In this document: piece after piece, positions 55,501 to 63,667 of the stretch | How positions within the stretch are numbered: position 1 is the first letter of the stretch | Layout of the letters: every line of letters begins with the position of its first letter | Source: Pirellula sp. | Lineage (GTDB): Bacteria; Planctomycetota; Planctomycetia; Pirellulales; Pirellulaceae | DNA length: 64,000 nucleotides | Assembly (NCBI GenBank): GCA_021300155.1 | Contig: JAJTID010000025.1 | Location: 1 to 64,000 of the forward strand | Direction: 5' to 3' | Notes under the pieces: generated by a model | What the model was told of the DNA's origin: nothing | Database searches by the model: none | The model's input: only the letters and a program-made list of their open reading frames with translations | Made by a program: the position numbers and the translations under genes

Positions 55501-55621
55501 AACCAGCGATTCGGCCAAGACTCCTAATCTCCCACCGAATACCACTCCCCAAGATGCAGCCGTTTGGACTCTCGTGTCGCGCGTTTTGCTAAACATGGAC
55601 GAGACCATCTCGAAGAATTGA
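52574..55621 (+). CDS. PSCyt1 - DUF1549 - DUF1553 secreted cytochrome-like protein
   Basis: The 1015-residue protein starts at the ATG at 52574 (a GTG at 52565 is also in frame). It has a signal peptide to about residue 35, a cytochrome motif CLHCH at 51-55, a [14 protein letters not shown] loop and then DUF1549 with [30 protein letters not shown] and [24 protein letters not shown]. A central beta domain is followed by DUF1553 from about residue 690 ([31 protein letters not shown] and [13 protein letters not shown]-like repeats). It forms the standard module with the DUF1501 gene 10 bp downstream. A role in complex polysaccharide processing is widely suggested but unproven. Confidence 0.93.
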   Translation: [1015 protein letters not shown]

Positions 55622-55631
55622 GAACAGTCAA

Positions 55632-57089
55632 ATGAATCCAAATCCAATAACAAACGAAGATTTACAAATTCCGTGGAAGCGACGCTGGTTCTTTCAACAG
55701 TGTGGCATCGGGCTAGCAGGAATCGCCGCCAACCAATGGTTGAGTTCGCCAACATTGGTGTCGCATGCACTGGGTTCTCCTATCTCGAATAGCGAGAAGC
55801 ATAACCCGCTTGCTCCCAAAGCGCCCCATTTCCCAGCCAAGGCGAAGCGTATCATCTACATGTTCAACGCGGGTGCTCCAAGTCAATTGGAACTCTTCGA
55901 TCCAAAGCCAGAGCTAAGCAAAAGGAATGGGCAACTACCACCTCCTGAGTTGCTAGCGGGCTATCGAGCAGCTTTCATCAATCCCAACTCAGCGTTGTTG
56001 GGACCCAAGTATTCGTTTTCAAAACGAGGAACTTGCGGCATGGAACTTAGCGAGTTGTTGCCATACCTTGGTGAGATTGCAGATGAAATTACGTTGGTAC
56101 GATCGATGCGTACCGATGCCGTGAATCATGCGCCCGGTCAAATCATGATGAATACCGGCTCCCAGCAATTCGGTCGCCCCAGTTTTGGCTCTTGGGCACT
56201 ATATGGTCTCGGAAGCGAGTCGGAAGATTTGCCGGGATTCGTCGTGCTGACAAGTGCCAAAGGTACGAGCGGAGGGGCCAGTAATTACGGCTGCGGCTTT
56301 TTGCCGACGGTTCATGGTGGTGTTCCCTTTCGTAGCAAAGGGGACCCAGTCCTTTACCTTTCCAACCCGAACGGAATCGACAAAGAAGCGCAGCGTGATT
56401 CGTTGGATCTTTTGAACGAATTGAATCGGCAAAGTTTCGAAACCATCGGTGATCCCGAAATCGCAGCACGAATCCAAAGCTATGAAATGGCCTATCGTTT
56501 GCAAATGAGTGCACCGGAGCTGATGGATTTGGCGAGTGAGCCCAGAGAGATTCTCGAACTCTATGGCATCAAAGATCCCAAGGAGCCGAGCTACGCTCGC
56601 AATTGTTTACTCGCAAGGCGACTTGCTGAACGAGGTGTTCGATTCGTGCAACTCTTTCATGAAGCATGGGATCAGCATGGAAACTTAGCGGCTGATGTCA
56701 AGAAGAACGCTGGTGATACGGATCGCGCAAGTGCAGCGCTGGTCAAAGATCTCAAGCAACGCGGGCTCCTCGACGATACGTTGGTGATTTGGGGAGGCGA
56801 GTTTGGCAGAACGCCTATGGTGCAAGGTGGAAACGATGGGCGGGATCATCACAATCGTTGCTTTAGCATTTGGATGGCTGGTGGTGGGATTCGAAAAGGC
56901 TATGTTCATGGCGAAACCGACGAGTTCGGATTCAGTGTGATCAAAGACGAAGTGCACGTTCACGACCTTAACGCCACTTTGCTGCATCAATTGGGAATGG
57001 ACCACGAGCGACTTATCTATCGATATCAGGGGCGGGACTTCCGATTGACAGATGTTCATGGGAAAATTGTAAAAGAGATTATTTCCTAG
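55632..57089 (+). CDS. DUF1501 protein E
   Basis: The 485-residue protein has a basic start WKRRWFFQQCGIGLAGIA with two arginines, then the DUF1501 core: MFNAGAPSQLELFDPKPEL, TDAVNHAPGQIMMNTGS, VQLFHEAWDQHGNLAADVKK, LVIWGGEFGRTPMVQGGNDGRDHHNRC and a C-terminal VHVHDLNATLLHQLGMDHERL. It differs from the four paralogues at 24-30 kb (GAPSQLELF, GRDHHNR) and belongs to the two-gene module with the upstream PSCyt protein, 10 bp away. Confidence 0.92.
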   Translation: MNPNPITNEDLQIPWKRRWFFQQCGIGLAGIAANQWLSSPTLVSHALGSPISNSEKHNPLAPKAPHFPAKAKRIIYMFNAGAPSQLELFDPKPELSKRNGQLPPPELLAGYRAAFINPNSALLGPKYSFSKRGTCGMELSELLPYLGEIADEITLVRSMRTDAVNHAPGQIMMNTGSQQFGRPSFGSWALYGLGSESEDLPGFVVLTSAKGTSGGASNYGCGFLPTVHGGVPFRSKGDPVLYLSNPNGIDKEAQRDSLDLLNELNRQSFETIGDPEIAARIQSYEMAYRLQMSAPELMDLASEPREILELYGIKDPKEPSYARNCLLARRLAERGVRFVQLFHEAWDQHGNLAADVKKNAGDTDRASAALVKDLKQRGLLDDTLVIWGGEFGRTPMVQGGNDGRDHHNRCFSIWMAGGGIRKGYVHGETDEFGFSVIKDEVHVHDLNATLLHQLGMDHERLIYRYQGRDFRLTDVHGKIVKEIIS

Positions 57090-57100
57090 CCGATGGTAGT

Positions 57101-57185
57101 GGATCGCTCCGCCGATCCAAAGCATAAGTCTGTGGTGGATCGCTCCGCCGATCCTCTGTTAACACTCAGATCGCTCCTCCGATCC
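57101..57185. repeat. Three copies of an 18-bp GGATCG/CGATCC element
   Basis: GGATCGCTCCGCCGATCC occurs at 57101-57118 and 57137-57154, and a variant AGATCGCTCCTCCGATCC at 57168-57185. Each is an imperfect palindrome with GGATCG/CGATCC arms around CTCCGC. They lie between the DUF1501 gene and the KDPG aldolase gene and could act as protein-binding sites, terminator hairpins or simple slippage repeats. Confidence 0.75.
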
Positions 57186-57253
57186 AACTTTAACGACAAC
57201 TCAATCGTTCAACGCCCGAACAAACATCTAACCTCGAACCTCCGTCGATCCCA

Positions 57254-57898
57254 GTGAATCCATCCCTTCCGCTTGTCCTGCAACATCGTTTGGTGGCCAT
57301 TCTTCGATTGAATGATTTGAAGGATGCCGTTCCACTTGCGGAGAGTCTTGTTCGTGCGGGAGTCCGGGCGCTTGAGTTCACGTTAACGAATGCAAGCGCA
57401 CCTGTTGCGATTCAATCATGCATCGATCGAATTGCCAGTTTTTCGAATGGAGCAGCTGCAATTGGAATGGGGTCTGTTCGTAATCTTGCCGAGGCTCGGA
57501 CAGCCATCGACTGTGGATCGCAGTTTGTTGTGAGCCCCATCACTTCAAAACCGATCATCGACTTTTGTAAGGAACATGGAGTAAGCGTTTTTCCAGGTGC
57601 CTTTTCTCCCACTGAAATCGCAATGGCTCACGAAGCTGGAGCGGACATTGTGAAGGTGTTTCCATCGCGAAATCTCGGCCCTTCCTACATTCAAGATGTT
57701 TTGGCACCGATGCCCTATCTGAGGCTTATGCCGACGGGGGGTGTTGATTTGAAGAATCTGGCCAACTACTTTCGCGCTGGCGCAGTGGCGGTCGGTGTTG
57801 GTGGCCAGTTCCTGGATGCCGAAGCGATCGCAAGACAAGATTGGCCGAGAATTGAGTCGCTAGCTTCCCAATTCGTTGCCGCTTGCGAGCGAGAATAA
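57254..57898 (+). CDS. eda: KDPG/KHG aldolase
   Basis: The 214-residue enzyme cleaves 2-keto-3-deoxy-6-phosphogluconate to pyruvate and glyceraldehyde-3-phosphate in the Entner-Doudoroff pathway. It starts at GTG 57254 and has VAILRLND, Glu41 in LEFTLTNA (a general base in the family), VSPITSKP, GAFSPTEI and Lys134 in DIVKVFPS, the expected Schiff-base residue. RLMPTGGVD is the phosphate-binding loop. Its TAA overlaps the start of the kinase gene, so the two form a coupled pair. A route from KDG or KDGal to glycolysis is indicated. Confidence 0.95.
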   Translation: MNPSLPLVLQHRLVAILRLNDLKDAVPLAESLVRAGVRALEFTLTNASAPVAIQSCIDRIASFSNGAAAIGMGSVRNLAEARTAIDCGSQFVVSPITSKPIIDFCKEHGVSVFPGAFSPTEIAMAHEAGADIVKVFPSRNLGPSYIQDVLAPMPYLRLMPTGGVDLKNLANYFRAGAVAVGVGGQFLDAEAIARQDWPRIESLASQFVAACERE

Positions 57899-58905
57899 TG
57901 CAGATGACTACACAGACTACGGACGCGACTCGCTTCGATGTCGTGACGATCGGCGAAACGATGCTTCGGTTGACTCCTCCGGATTCCTTGCGATTGGGGC
58001 AAGGTGACGTGCTGCATACGCATGTGGGAGGAAGCGAATCGAATACGGCTGTAGGCTTAGCGAAGCTGGGACGCCGAGTCGCGTGGTTATCGAGGCTAAC
58101 AGATAATCCGATGGGTCGATCGATTGAACAAACCATTCGAGCGCATGGCGCGGATACCTCGCATGTGGTTTGGACGAACAGCGATCGAGTCGGACTCTAC
58201 TTCCTAGAAAACGGTTCGCCTCCGCGCCCGAGCCAAGTGATCTACGATCGCGCAGGCTCCGCATTTTCAAAATACGACGAAGAGATGTTGCCCGATCAGC
58301 TTTTTCAGCCGAGCACGTCACGCTGGCTGCACTTGACCGGCATTACGCTTGGTCTCGGAGAAACGACGCAGCGGTTGGTGCGAAAGGCAGTTCGTCTTGC
58401 GCGCAACGCTAGTTGGAAGATAAGCTTCGATGTGAACTATCGAGCACTGTTGTGGAGCACAGCGTCTGCTAAAGATGCGTGCAATGAATTGTTCGAATCG
58501 GCGGATCTGTTGTTTCTTGCCGAACGCGATGCGCGAAATCTTTGGCAAATCGATGGCGAAGGGGACCCGCACCGCAGCATGCGCCAACTACTTGCGATCC
58601 GTTCAGGAAAGACGACCGTTATGACGCTGGGTAGCCAAGGAGCGATCGCAGGCGAAGGAGACGATAGCGTATTGCAAACGATTGAGCCTGTGCATCCCAT
58701 CGGTCGCTTGGGGGGCGGGGACGCGTTCTCGGCAGGATTTTTGCACGCCTGGATAGAGGATACCGATCTAAAGATTGCGTTGAGTTGGGCAGCGGCCGCA
58801 GCTCGAATCAAATACAGTATCCCTGGAGATCTGCCATTGTTCGAAAAATCGGAAGTGCAACGCATAGTGAACGCAGGAAGCGAGAAGACAGACATTCAAC
58901 GCTAG
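57898..58905 (+). CDS. kdgK: 2-keto-3-deoxygluconate kinase (PfkB family)
   Basis: The 335-residue protein starts at the ATG at 57898, which overlaps the aldolase TAA. PfkB features are DVVTIGETMLRLTPPD, GGSESNTAVGLAKLGRRVAWLS, GLYFLENG and GGGDAFSAGF with the catalytic Asp275. LHLTGITLGLGET and SFDVNYRALLW are typical of the KDG kinase branch. It phosphorylates 2-keto-3-deoxygluconate to KDPG for the aldolase. The coupling and order eda-kdgK point to sugar-acid breakdown; the sugar is not defined. Confidence 0.92.
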   Translation: MQMTTQTTDATRFDVVTIGETMLRLTPPDSLRLGQGDVLHTHVGGSESNTAVGLAKLGRRVAWLSRLTDNPMGRSIEQTIRAHGADTSHVVWTNSDRVGLYFLENGSPPRPSQVIYDRAGSAFSKYDEEMLPDQLFQPSTSRWLHLTGITLGLGETTQRLVRKAVRLARNASWKISFDVNYRALLWSTASAKDACNELFESADLLFLAERDARNLWQIDGEGDPHRSMRQLLAIRSGKTTVMTLGSQGAIAGEGDDSVLQTIEPVHPIGRLGGGDAFSAGFLHAWIEDTDLKIALSWAAAAARIKYSIPGDLPLFEKSEVQRIVNAGSEKTDIQR

Positions 58906-59155
58906 GGTCGTGTCCTGCAAATTATTTTTCGGAAAGTGCGTGGCTCATTAATGATCGAAGGCAGCATTAATCCACGGGTCGAAACATGCAGTTCGAAAAA
59001 ATAGGGAATGCGGTTTTGACCCTTATTCAACTCACATTTTTCGACCGACTCGACGAAACAAAAGGAATGGATGCAGCGGATTATCTTGGCCCATCCGGAA
59101 AAGCCGCTTTCACTGCTGGTTCGCCGAGCAAACGAAGCAACTGCTCAATGCGCAC

Positions 59156-60028
59156 TTACGCTCGAGATATCCACCAGAGCAGGATCGTTCCAGCGATCAC
59201 TCGGTAGACAGCGAATGGAACGAATCCACGTGAACGAACCCATTTCATGAACCAAGCAATGACCAAATAAGCGACCAGAAAACTTGTGACGAATCCGACG
59301 GCAAGACTCAGCCATTGCGTGTCTGTTGGCAATGGCTCATCAAGGAGATGCTTCAGCAATTTGTAGGAAGCAGCTGCGATCATGACAGGGATGGCGAGGA
59401 AGAAGCTAAACTCCAATGCAGCAGAACGACTCAGCCCAAAAATCTGACCACCCGCTATAGTAGCCATAGACCGACTCGTTCCGGGGAAGGCCGCGGCCAG
59501 AATCTGAAAGAGGCCGATCGCGATCGCTTGGCGGAGGTTCATATTCTCGATGCTCTCCGTGCTGGATTTGGAAAAGAAACGATCGACAACGACCATTGCA
59601 ATGCCGCCAATAATGAGAGCCCAAGCGATGATGTCCAGCCTTTCCAGATTTTCACCGATCAGTTTATCGACTAACAAGCATGGCAGTGCGGTCACGACAA
59701 AGCTAATAAGAACCAAGCAAAGCGGATGCCGATACCACTCTTTAGAAGTTTTCATCTCGCCTGTGATCGTTCCTTCCGAGCTTTTTCGGGGTGCCAATTC
59801 ATTCAAAAAAGTTCCTACGAAGTCAGTGAGTCTTGTTCGGAAGTAAACGATGACCGACAGAATTGCTCCCAGCTGAATCACAATGGCGAACATCTTCCAG
59901 AAAGGGTCGCCTCGATCGACCCCGAGGAATTCTTGAGTTAAAACGATATGAGCTGTGGAGCTAACCGGTAAGAATTCGGTGAGGCCCTCTACGATTCCCT
60001 GAAGGAGTGCCTGAAGGATTTCTGTCAT
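59156..60028 (-). CDS. uppP: Undecaprenyl-diphosphatase
   Basis: UppP (BacA) removes a phosphate from undecaprenyl diphosphate, recycling the lipid carrier for cell-wall and surface polymers. The 290-residue membrane protein has about eight transmembrane helices, the N-terminal GIVEGLTEFLPVSSTAH with its conserved Glu/Ser/His, and FPGTSRSMATI in the second half with the Arg-Ser motif. Resistance to bacitracin is a known effect when it is overproduced. The gene stands alone in the window. Confidence 0.96.
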   Translation of the reverse strand: MTEILQALLQGIVEGLTEFLPVSSTAHIVLTQEFLGVDRGDPFWKMFAIVIQLGAILSVIVYFRTRLTDFVGTFLNELAPRKSSEGTITGEMKTSKEWYRHPLCLVLISFVVTALPCLLVDKLIGENLERLDIIAWALIIGGIAMVVVDRFFSKSSTESIENMNLRQAIAIGLFQILAAAFPGTSRSMATIAGGQIFGLSRSAALEFSFFLAIPVMIAAASYKLLKHLLDEPLPTDTQWLSLAVGFVTSFLVAYLVIAWFMKWVRSRGFVPFAVYRVIAGTILLWWISRA

Positions 60029-60224
60029 GGGGAAACCGATCGATGCTTCGCGTTAGTGGCCGTATCGGATAAAGTGTCGGTGTAAAGATTTTGACCGGCG
60101 AACGCAATTTTGAAGCCTAAGAATCCGAGAATTTGGCAATAACGCGTGACGTCTAGGCTAAGTTTAACGATCGCAACGACTCTTTGGCTTGGCAAGCCAT
60201 TCTAGCCGAATACACTTCGTTCTT

Positions 60225-61238
60225 ATGAAGCCAAGACTCAGACTATGGGGGAAGAAAAAAGGGGGCCGGATGACCGGCTGGTGGATCATCGGGTCCTTTG
60301 GAGAAGCATCGTTCTTTGCAGCTTGTTTTTTGATTGGAGTGCTTTGTTTAAGCATTTCCATTACTTCGCTACAAGTTGGGTCCGGTTTTTGGCTCCTGGT
60401 CTGGGTGTCGAGTGCGCTCATTATTCTAGGGGCCATCGGATTTTGGTATCGGGTTCTTAAGGTTGTTACAAGCGATGAACATCGAGAAGCCATATCGCAC
60501 AGCGGTTTGATTCCTGGCCCGACAGCGAAATCAAAATACGTTCCTCCACCCATGATACCGCTGCTCGAACCATTCACGGATAGCCCTGGTGCGAAGCTCG
60601 CGTTTCGGTTGCCATGTCCCTCTCAAGACACTCTGGCATTGATCGGTATTGGTGGCTTTGCGATGTCGTGGAATGCAATGCTAGCCATCTTTTTTGTTGT
60701 GGCGATCCGAAGTTTGTTTGAGGGAAACATTCAGTACAGGCTCATTCTTCTTCTAATACCAGGTATCTATATCGGTTGGCGTTCTGGCAGGTTGTTTTTC
60801 ATGTCTTATGTTCAGGCACTTGGAATAGGATCTACCACAGTAGAAATCGAAGATTTGCCGCTCATACCTGGCAAGTCATATCGAGTCTTACTGGTCCAGT
60901 ATGGCAAATTGGTCATCAAGAAGTTGACAATGAGACTGGTTTGTGAAGAAGAAAGCACTTATCATTATGGGACGGACATTCGGACTGAAAGGTCGGTGGT
61001 TCGTGAGCAGAGTGTCATCGTTCAAGGAAGGTCGAGAATCGACTGGGGACGCCCTTTAGAAATGGAGGGTATCGTTTCTATACCAAATGATGCAATGCAC
61101 TCCTTTCAAAGTCTTCATAACGCAATTCATTGGAAACTCATCGTCGAAGGAGAGGCGAATCGATGGCCATCGTACTCCCGAAGTTTCCCCGTAGTGGTAT
61201 ATCCTCGCGCCGCCTCCAAGCCAGCGAGTGCAGACTAA
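60225..61238 (+). CDS. Membrane protein with an arrestin-like C-terminal domain
   Basis: The 337-residue protein starts at the ATG at 60225. It has about four transmembrane segments: residues 18-42, 48-66, 138-155 and 163-180 by eye (FFAACFLIGVLCLSISIT, LLVWVSSALIILGAIGFWY, IGIGGFAMSWNAMLAIFF, LILLLIPGIYIGW). The C-terminal soluble part has beta strands VEIEDLPLIPGKSYRVLLVQY and KLTMRLVCEEESTYHYG, resembling the arrestin-like fold of DUF3592-type proteins. The next gene overlaps its stop (TAATG), so the pair is translationally coupled and probably forms one functional unit. The function is unknown. Confidence 0.7.
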   Translation: MKPRLRLWGKKKGGRMTGWWIIGSFGEASFFAACFLIGVLCLSISITSLQVGSGFWLLVWVSSALIILGAIGFWYRVLKVVTSDEHREAISHSGLIPGPTAKSKYVPPPMIPLLEPFTDSPGAKLAFRLPCPSQDTLALIGIGGFAMSWNAMLAIFFVVAIRSLFEGNIQYRLILLLIPGIYIGWRSGRLFFMSYVQALGIGSTTVEIEDLPLIPGKSYRVLLVQYGKLVIKKLTMRLVCEEESTYHYGTDIRTERSVVREQSVIVQGRSRIDWGRPLEMEGIVSIPNDAMHSFQSLHNAIHWKLIVEGEANRWPSYSRSFPVVVYPRAASKPASAD

Positions 61239-61609
61239 TGATCAGTTTGCTTGGGCTACAACCAGCCTACATGCCGAACGACGAGTTGGAGTTCGATTAT
61301 TCGGTTTCCAACATTGATCAATCGTCCATCACGGCAGTCGAAGTATCTGTATTGTGGTTGACCGAGGGCAAAGGCACGGAAGACATGGGGGTGCATTTCT
61401 TCCAACGTCTCAGCGGCAACTCTCTGAATTCCATTCAATGGAATCAGCCGCAGCGTGTTCATGTCCCATTGCCCGAGTCTCCGCTTTCCTACGAAGGAAC
61501 CATCGTCAAAATTTCGTGGTGCATACGAGTTCGATTCTATTTCGCAGACGGTACTGAGTTGGTCTCCCAAGAGCCTTTCTATTTGGGAACCGTTACCAAA
61601 GCTCTTTAG
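61238..61609 (+). CDS. Arrestin-like soluble partner of the preceding membrane protein
   Basis: The 123-residue protein begins at the ATG at 61238, sharing one base with the upstream stop. It has no signal peptide and is beta-rich: MISLLGLQPAYMPND, LEFDYSVSNIDQSSITAVEVSVLWLTEGKG and VHVPLPESPLSYEGTIVKISWCIRVRFYF. This looks like the second half of an arrestin-like sandwich. Together with the preceding gene it suggests a two-subunit membrane assembly with unknown role. Confidence 0.65.
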   Translation: MISLLGLQPAYMPNDELEFDYSVSNIDQSSITAVEVSVLWLTEGKGTEDMGVHFFQRLSGNSLNSIQWNQPQRVHVPLPESPLSYEGTIVKISWCIRVRFYFADGTELVSQEPFYLGTVTKAL

Positions 61610-61738
61610 AAGCCATCGCCTCTTGGAAGTAGGGCCGGTGGTTGTGCTTCGCTCAATCAGCCAATGTTAGAGCCAGCCAAAGTTAGAACAGCTCGTTCTC
61701 CCAACCAGGTTGGATCTCAAGAATCTTCCTTAGCGGGA

Positions 61739-62848
61739 TTAACGATCCTTGGATATGTTTTTGGAAGGCTTCTTTTTTCCAATGTCCGAATCTGCTTTGG
61801 GTCTCTTTTGAGATTTCGGCTGGGCCTTTAATTGGTTCTGTAGCTCCGTAACTTCAAGCGTTCTGGCTTCTAGCATTTTTGCCGTCTCTTGATTGGAACG
61901 TTCGATCTCAGCCATTTTCTTTTCAAATGATTCCGATTGAACTCGTATCATTTCTTGAAGCTTCTCTCGCTCCCTGGCCGCGACTGCGAGCTGTTCCGCC
62001 AGCTTCAAATTCTCAGCCTTCATTTGCTCGACGGCTTGCAAGGTAGCAGCCATGGCTGCGCTTCGGTCTGGTGCAGGAATTGGAGATGGGATTGGTGCTT
62101 CGTTGGTCTTGATCGCTGGCTGAAGCGTTTCTTCCTGCGCGACGGCGGGAGCTTGTACGTTTGCGTCAATGCTTGGAGCAGTTTCTTTTGGACTTCGAAC
62201 GGGTGCTATCGTCTCTGGACTAGTGGGAGCGTCGATAACGGTCGCATCTCCCTTTTCCTGATGTCCGCTCATGATCTGAGCGGACATGACTTTCGCGCCA
62301 TTAGGCAATTCCAATTGCTGAAAGAATTGCTTCCTTGCTTCAGGTGGAAGGGACTCTAGTCGGAAATCTTCGGGTTTGGGGGTGGGAGGCCGAAACTCTT
62401 GGATAACCAATCCGGAGGCTTCCAATTGCTTTGCGGTTCCCGCCGTGATGAGCCCCGATGCACCAAAGGAAGCGCCTACCTTGGGGGCGAGATCGCCCTC
62501 GCTCGCAGGACGGTTGACCTGTTGAGTGGAAGGAGTGAATCTTTGCGTTGGATTTGAAGCCGACGGCTGAATCAGCTCTGGTTTGTTGGTTGAAGCTGCT
62601 GAGGGCACAAGGGCTGGGAGTCCTAGTCGTTCTCGGCAGATAGCGCAGTTCAGGACATCGCTTGAATATTTGCTCAGGTCGATTGGGCCAGAGCGAATCG
62701 ATGGAACATGCTGGAGTTGCGCATTTGGAAAGGCAGCGATGCTCGTGGCGGATGGAATGGTGTTTGTCTGCGCTTGCAAACCTGACGCTAGAGCGAGTGC
62801 CCCACAAAAAACGCCGACAACCAACATTGCTCTTCGTGGATTTCGCAT
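61739..62848 (-). CDS. Secreted coiled-coil protein
   Basis: The 369-residue protein uses the ATG at 62848; earlier in-frame ATGs lack a signal. A signal peptide ends near LASGLQAQ. A short motif LNCAICRERLGLP with a CxxC-type pair follows, then Pro/Ser/Thr-rich linkers and EARKQFFQQLELPNG. From about residue 265 a long coiled coil (AAMAATLQAVEQMKAENLKLAEQ and IERSNQETAKMLEARTLEV) runs to a Lys-rich end. Its job is unknown; a scaffolding or envelope role is suggested by composition. Confidence 0.7.
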   Translation of the reverse strand: MRNPRRAMLVVGVFCGALALASGLQAQTNTIPSATSIAAFPNAQLQHVPSIRSGPIDLSKYSSDVLNCAICRERLGLPALVPSAASTNKPELIQPSASNPTQRFTPSTQQVNRPASEGDLAPKVGASFGASGLITAGTAKQLEASGLVIQEFRPPTPKPEDFRLESLPPEARKQFFQQLELPNGAKVMSAQIMSGHQEKGDATVIDAPTSPETIAPVRSPKETAPSIDANVQAPAVAQEETLQPAIKTNEAPIPSPIPAPDRSAAMAATLQAVEQMKAENLKLAEQLAVAAREREKLQEMIRVQSESFEKKMAEIERSNQETAKMLEARTLEVTELQNQLKAQPKSQKRPKADSDIGKKKPSKNISKDR

Positions 62849-63110
62849 AAGTCTATTCGAGGCTATCTGGGTGGTCAGGGAACGTTCGTACGGATTCAGT
62901 ATACTCACGGAAAAATCGAGATTGCATGCAATTTGATTGGTTTTTCGTTGGAAGGGAGCAGACTCACATCGATTTTTCCAACCGTTTCTTGGTAGCATGC
63001 CGACCGTCCCGACTTGGCACCCCAGGATGGGGCTATTAGAGAACCGCAGTTGATTGCGTCCTTGATTTGGACTGTTTCCTTCAACAAGCCGACACGATGA
63101 AGTTTACCCA

Positions 63111-63485
63111 ATGAAATCCATCAAATTCTTGAGTCTGATCTTGATGTGTGCCACCAGCAGTTTGGCGCTCATTCTCCCCGCGATTGGTGTCGTATCCTTT
63201 CCGCGGCAATTGACAGATCCGTCCGCTCGGTCCGCGATCCAAGCCGTGGGGCAAACGCCAGGCATGGAAAACTATTTGGCTCCTTCGGGCCAACCGAGCT
63301 TCGCAGTGTCGGCACCCTACCTGAATTCTGAGGGGATGCCCCCCTCCTTGGGAAATGGTCCACTGGTTCCGAATACCCCTGTGAATAAGATGGGGATGGG
63401 GCTTTGGCTATTACTGGTGTCAACGTGGTTTGTGTCACTGTTTCTTTGGACGATCGCTCCGAGTCCTGGCGCAAGCAAACGTTAG
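63111..63485 (+). CDS. Small secreted/membrane protein, function unknown
   Basis: The 124-residue protein starts MKSIKFLSLILMCATSSLALILPAIG, a signal-like hydrophobic stretch, then a Pro/Ser-rich middle with PGMENYLAPSGQP and a C-terminal membrane segment MGLWLLLVSTWFVSLFLWTI. Its ATG at 63111 is divergent from the coiled-coil gene. No motif is recognised. Confidence 0.6.
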   Translation: MKSIKFLSLILMCATSSLALILPAIGVVSFPRQLTDPSARSAIQAVGQTPGMENYLAPSGQPSFAVSAPYLNSEGMPPSLGNGPLVPNTPVNKMGMGLWLLLVSTWFVSLFLWTIAPSPGASKR

Positions 63486-63499
63486 AAAGCGAACGTTTG
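63476..63499 (+). terminator. Possible terminator hairpin overlapping a stop codon
   Basis: CAAACGTT (63476-63483) and AACGTTTG (63492-63499) form a perfect 8-bp stem around AGAAAGCG. The left arm overlaps the TAG of the preceding gene. There is no real T-run after it, so the terminator call is weak. Confidence 0.3.
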
Positions 63500-63667
63500 T
63501 TGATCGCTTCAAACTGGTTCCGAAAACGAAGACTTCCAATGGGGGGTAGGTGCTAGCTCGGACTCGATGTACTAAGATAAGTGCGTCCCCCAATTGAGCC
63601 ATCCTTTCTGTCGCGTCGTATTCGCGATTATGGTTTGATCTACGGTCCTACCAACATCGGGCAACTT

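Noticed and set aside
57101-57185. Considered as a CRISPR-like array
   Set aside because: Only three units, with short uneven spacers and no cas genes.
58986-59207. A 73-codon plus-strand frame overlapping the end of uppP
   Set aside because: No recognisable protein character and it overlaps uppP on the opposite strand. Fragments of coding-like sequence in another frame here could be a gene remnant, but cannot be supported.
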